Origin: Sphingobacterium wenxiniae | GTDB taxonomy: Bacteria; Bacteroidota; Bacteroidia; Sphingobacteriales; Sphingobacteriaceae | NCBI RefSeq assembly: GCF_900116225.1 | Contig: NZ_FOZZ01000002.1 | Span: forward strand, 248,001 to 312,000 | Direction of reading: 5' to 3' | DNA: 64,000 nucleotides | Position numbers and translations under genes: made by a program | Shown here: positions 63,976-64,000 of the stretch, piece after piece | Layout: each line of letters opens with the position of its first letter | Position numbering within the stretch: position 1 is the first letter of the stretch | Notes under the pieces: model-generated | Told to the model about the DNA's origin: nothing | The model's database searches: none | Seen by the model: only the letters and a program-made list of their open reading frames with translations

Positions 63976-64000
63976 CGTTTTGAGGCTGTAACATGATACC

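Overview
The window looks like chromosome of a Bacteroidota bacterium, most likely a Sphingobacterium or close relative in the Sphingobacteriaceae. The reasons are a SusC/SusD pair, promoters of the TAnnTTTG type, few Shine-Dalgarno sequences, moderate GC, a DNA polymerase III alpha subunit with a fused N-terminal exonuclease, and an IntDOT-type integrase with RteC and MobA/MobB genes. The genus is inferred from protein resemblance only; no search was run.

Layout. (1) 1-4370: accessory stretch with a membrane LytTR-like protein, a small HTH-like protein, a conserved protein of unknown function, a DUF5675 protein and two tiny membrane-linked proteins, among many hairpins and repeats. (2) 4482-7016: SMP-30/gluconolactonase-like lipoprotein, GNAT acetyltransferase and amidohydrolase. 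(3) 7017-7710: non-coding, with duplicated pieces that resemble tRNA 3' ends joined to terminators. (4) 7711-13863: exported PHP-domain protein with a SusC/SusD pair. (5) 14158-36004: mostly core genome: tRNA-Lys, rpsF-rpsR-rplI, YchJ and JmjC/cupin proteins, gyrA with two TPR proteins, serC-serA, lysC-lysA, an ABC-F protein, TraB/GumN, a CPBP protease, a GH123-like exported protein and a BCCT transporter. (6) About 36.3-54.8 kb: an integrated mobilizable element. (7) 54897-64000: DUF4256 protein, tRNA-Leu, tRNA-Gly, a glucoamylase/GH144-like protein, an OmpA lipoprotein, dnaE and trxA.

The element carries an integrase, a RloC-like AAA ATPase with a zinc-hook CxxC and a putative PrrC-type anticodon-nuclease triad, two excisionase-like HTH proteins, a DUF3408 protein, MobA/MobB and RteC, but no conjugation (Tra) genes. 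It should therefore need a helper for transfer. Its second half is a metal-efflux block: DUF6660, a CzcA/CusA pump fused to its outer-membrane channel, a His-rich adaptor, a Fur-family regulator, a transglutaminase-like protein, a Zn/Cd-type P-ATPase and a small His-tailed membrane protein.

The main new observation is a pair of nearly identical palindromes of the 7-1-7 form typical of Fur-family operators (TGCAATGCCATTGCA and TGCAATAGCATTGCA). Each lies 12-13 nt upstream of an identical TAACTTTG promoter box. One precedes DUF6660-pump-adaptor-regulator and the other precedes transglutaminase-P-ATPase. This suggests that the element's own Fur-family protein controls both halves of the block.
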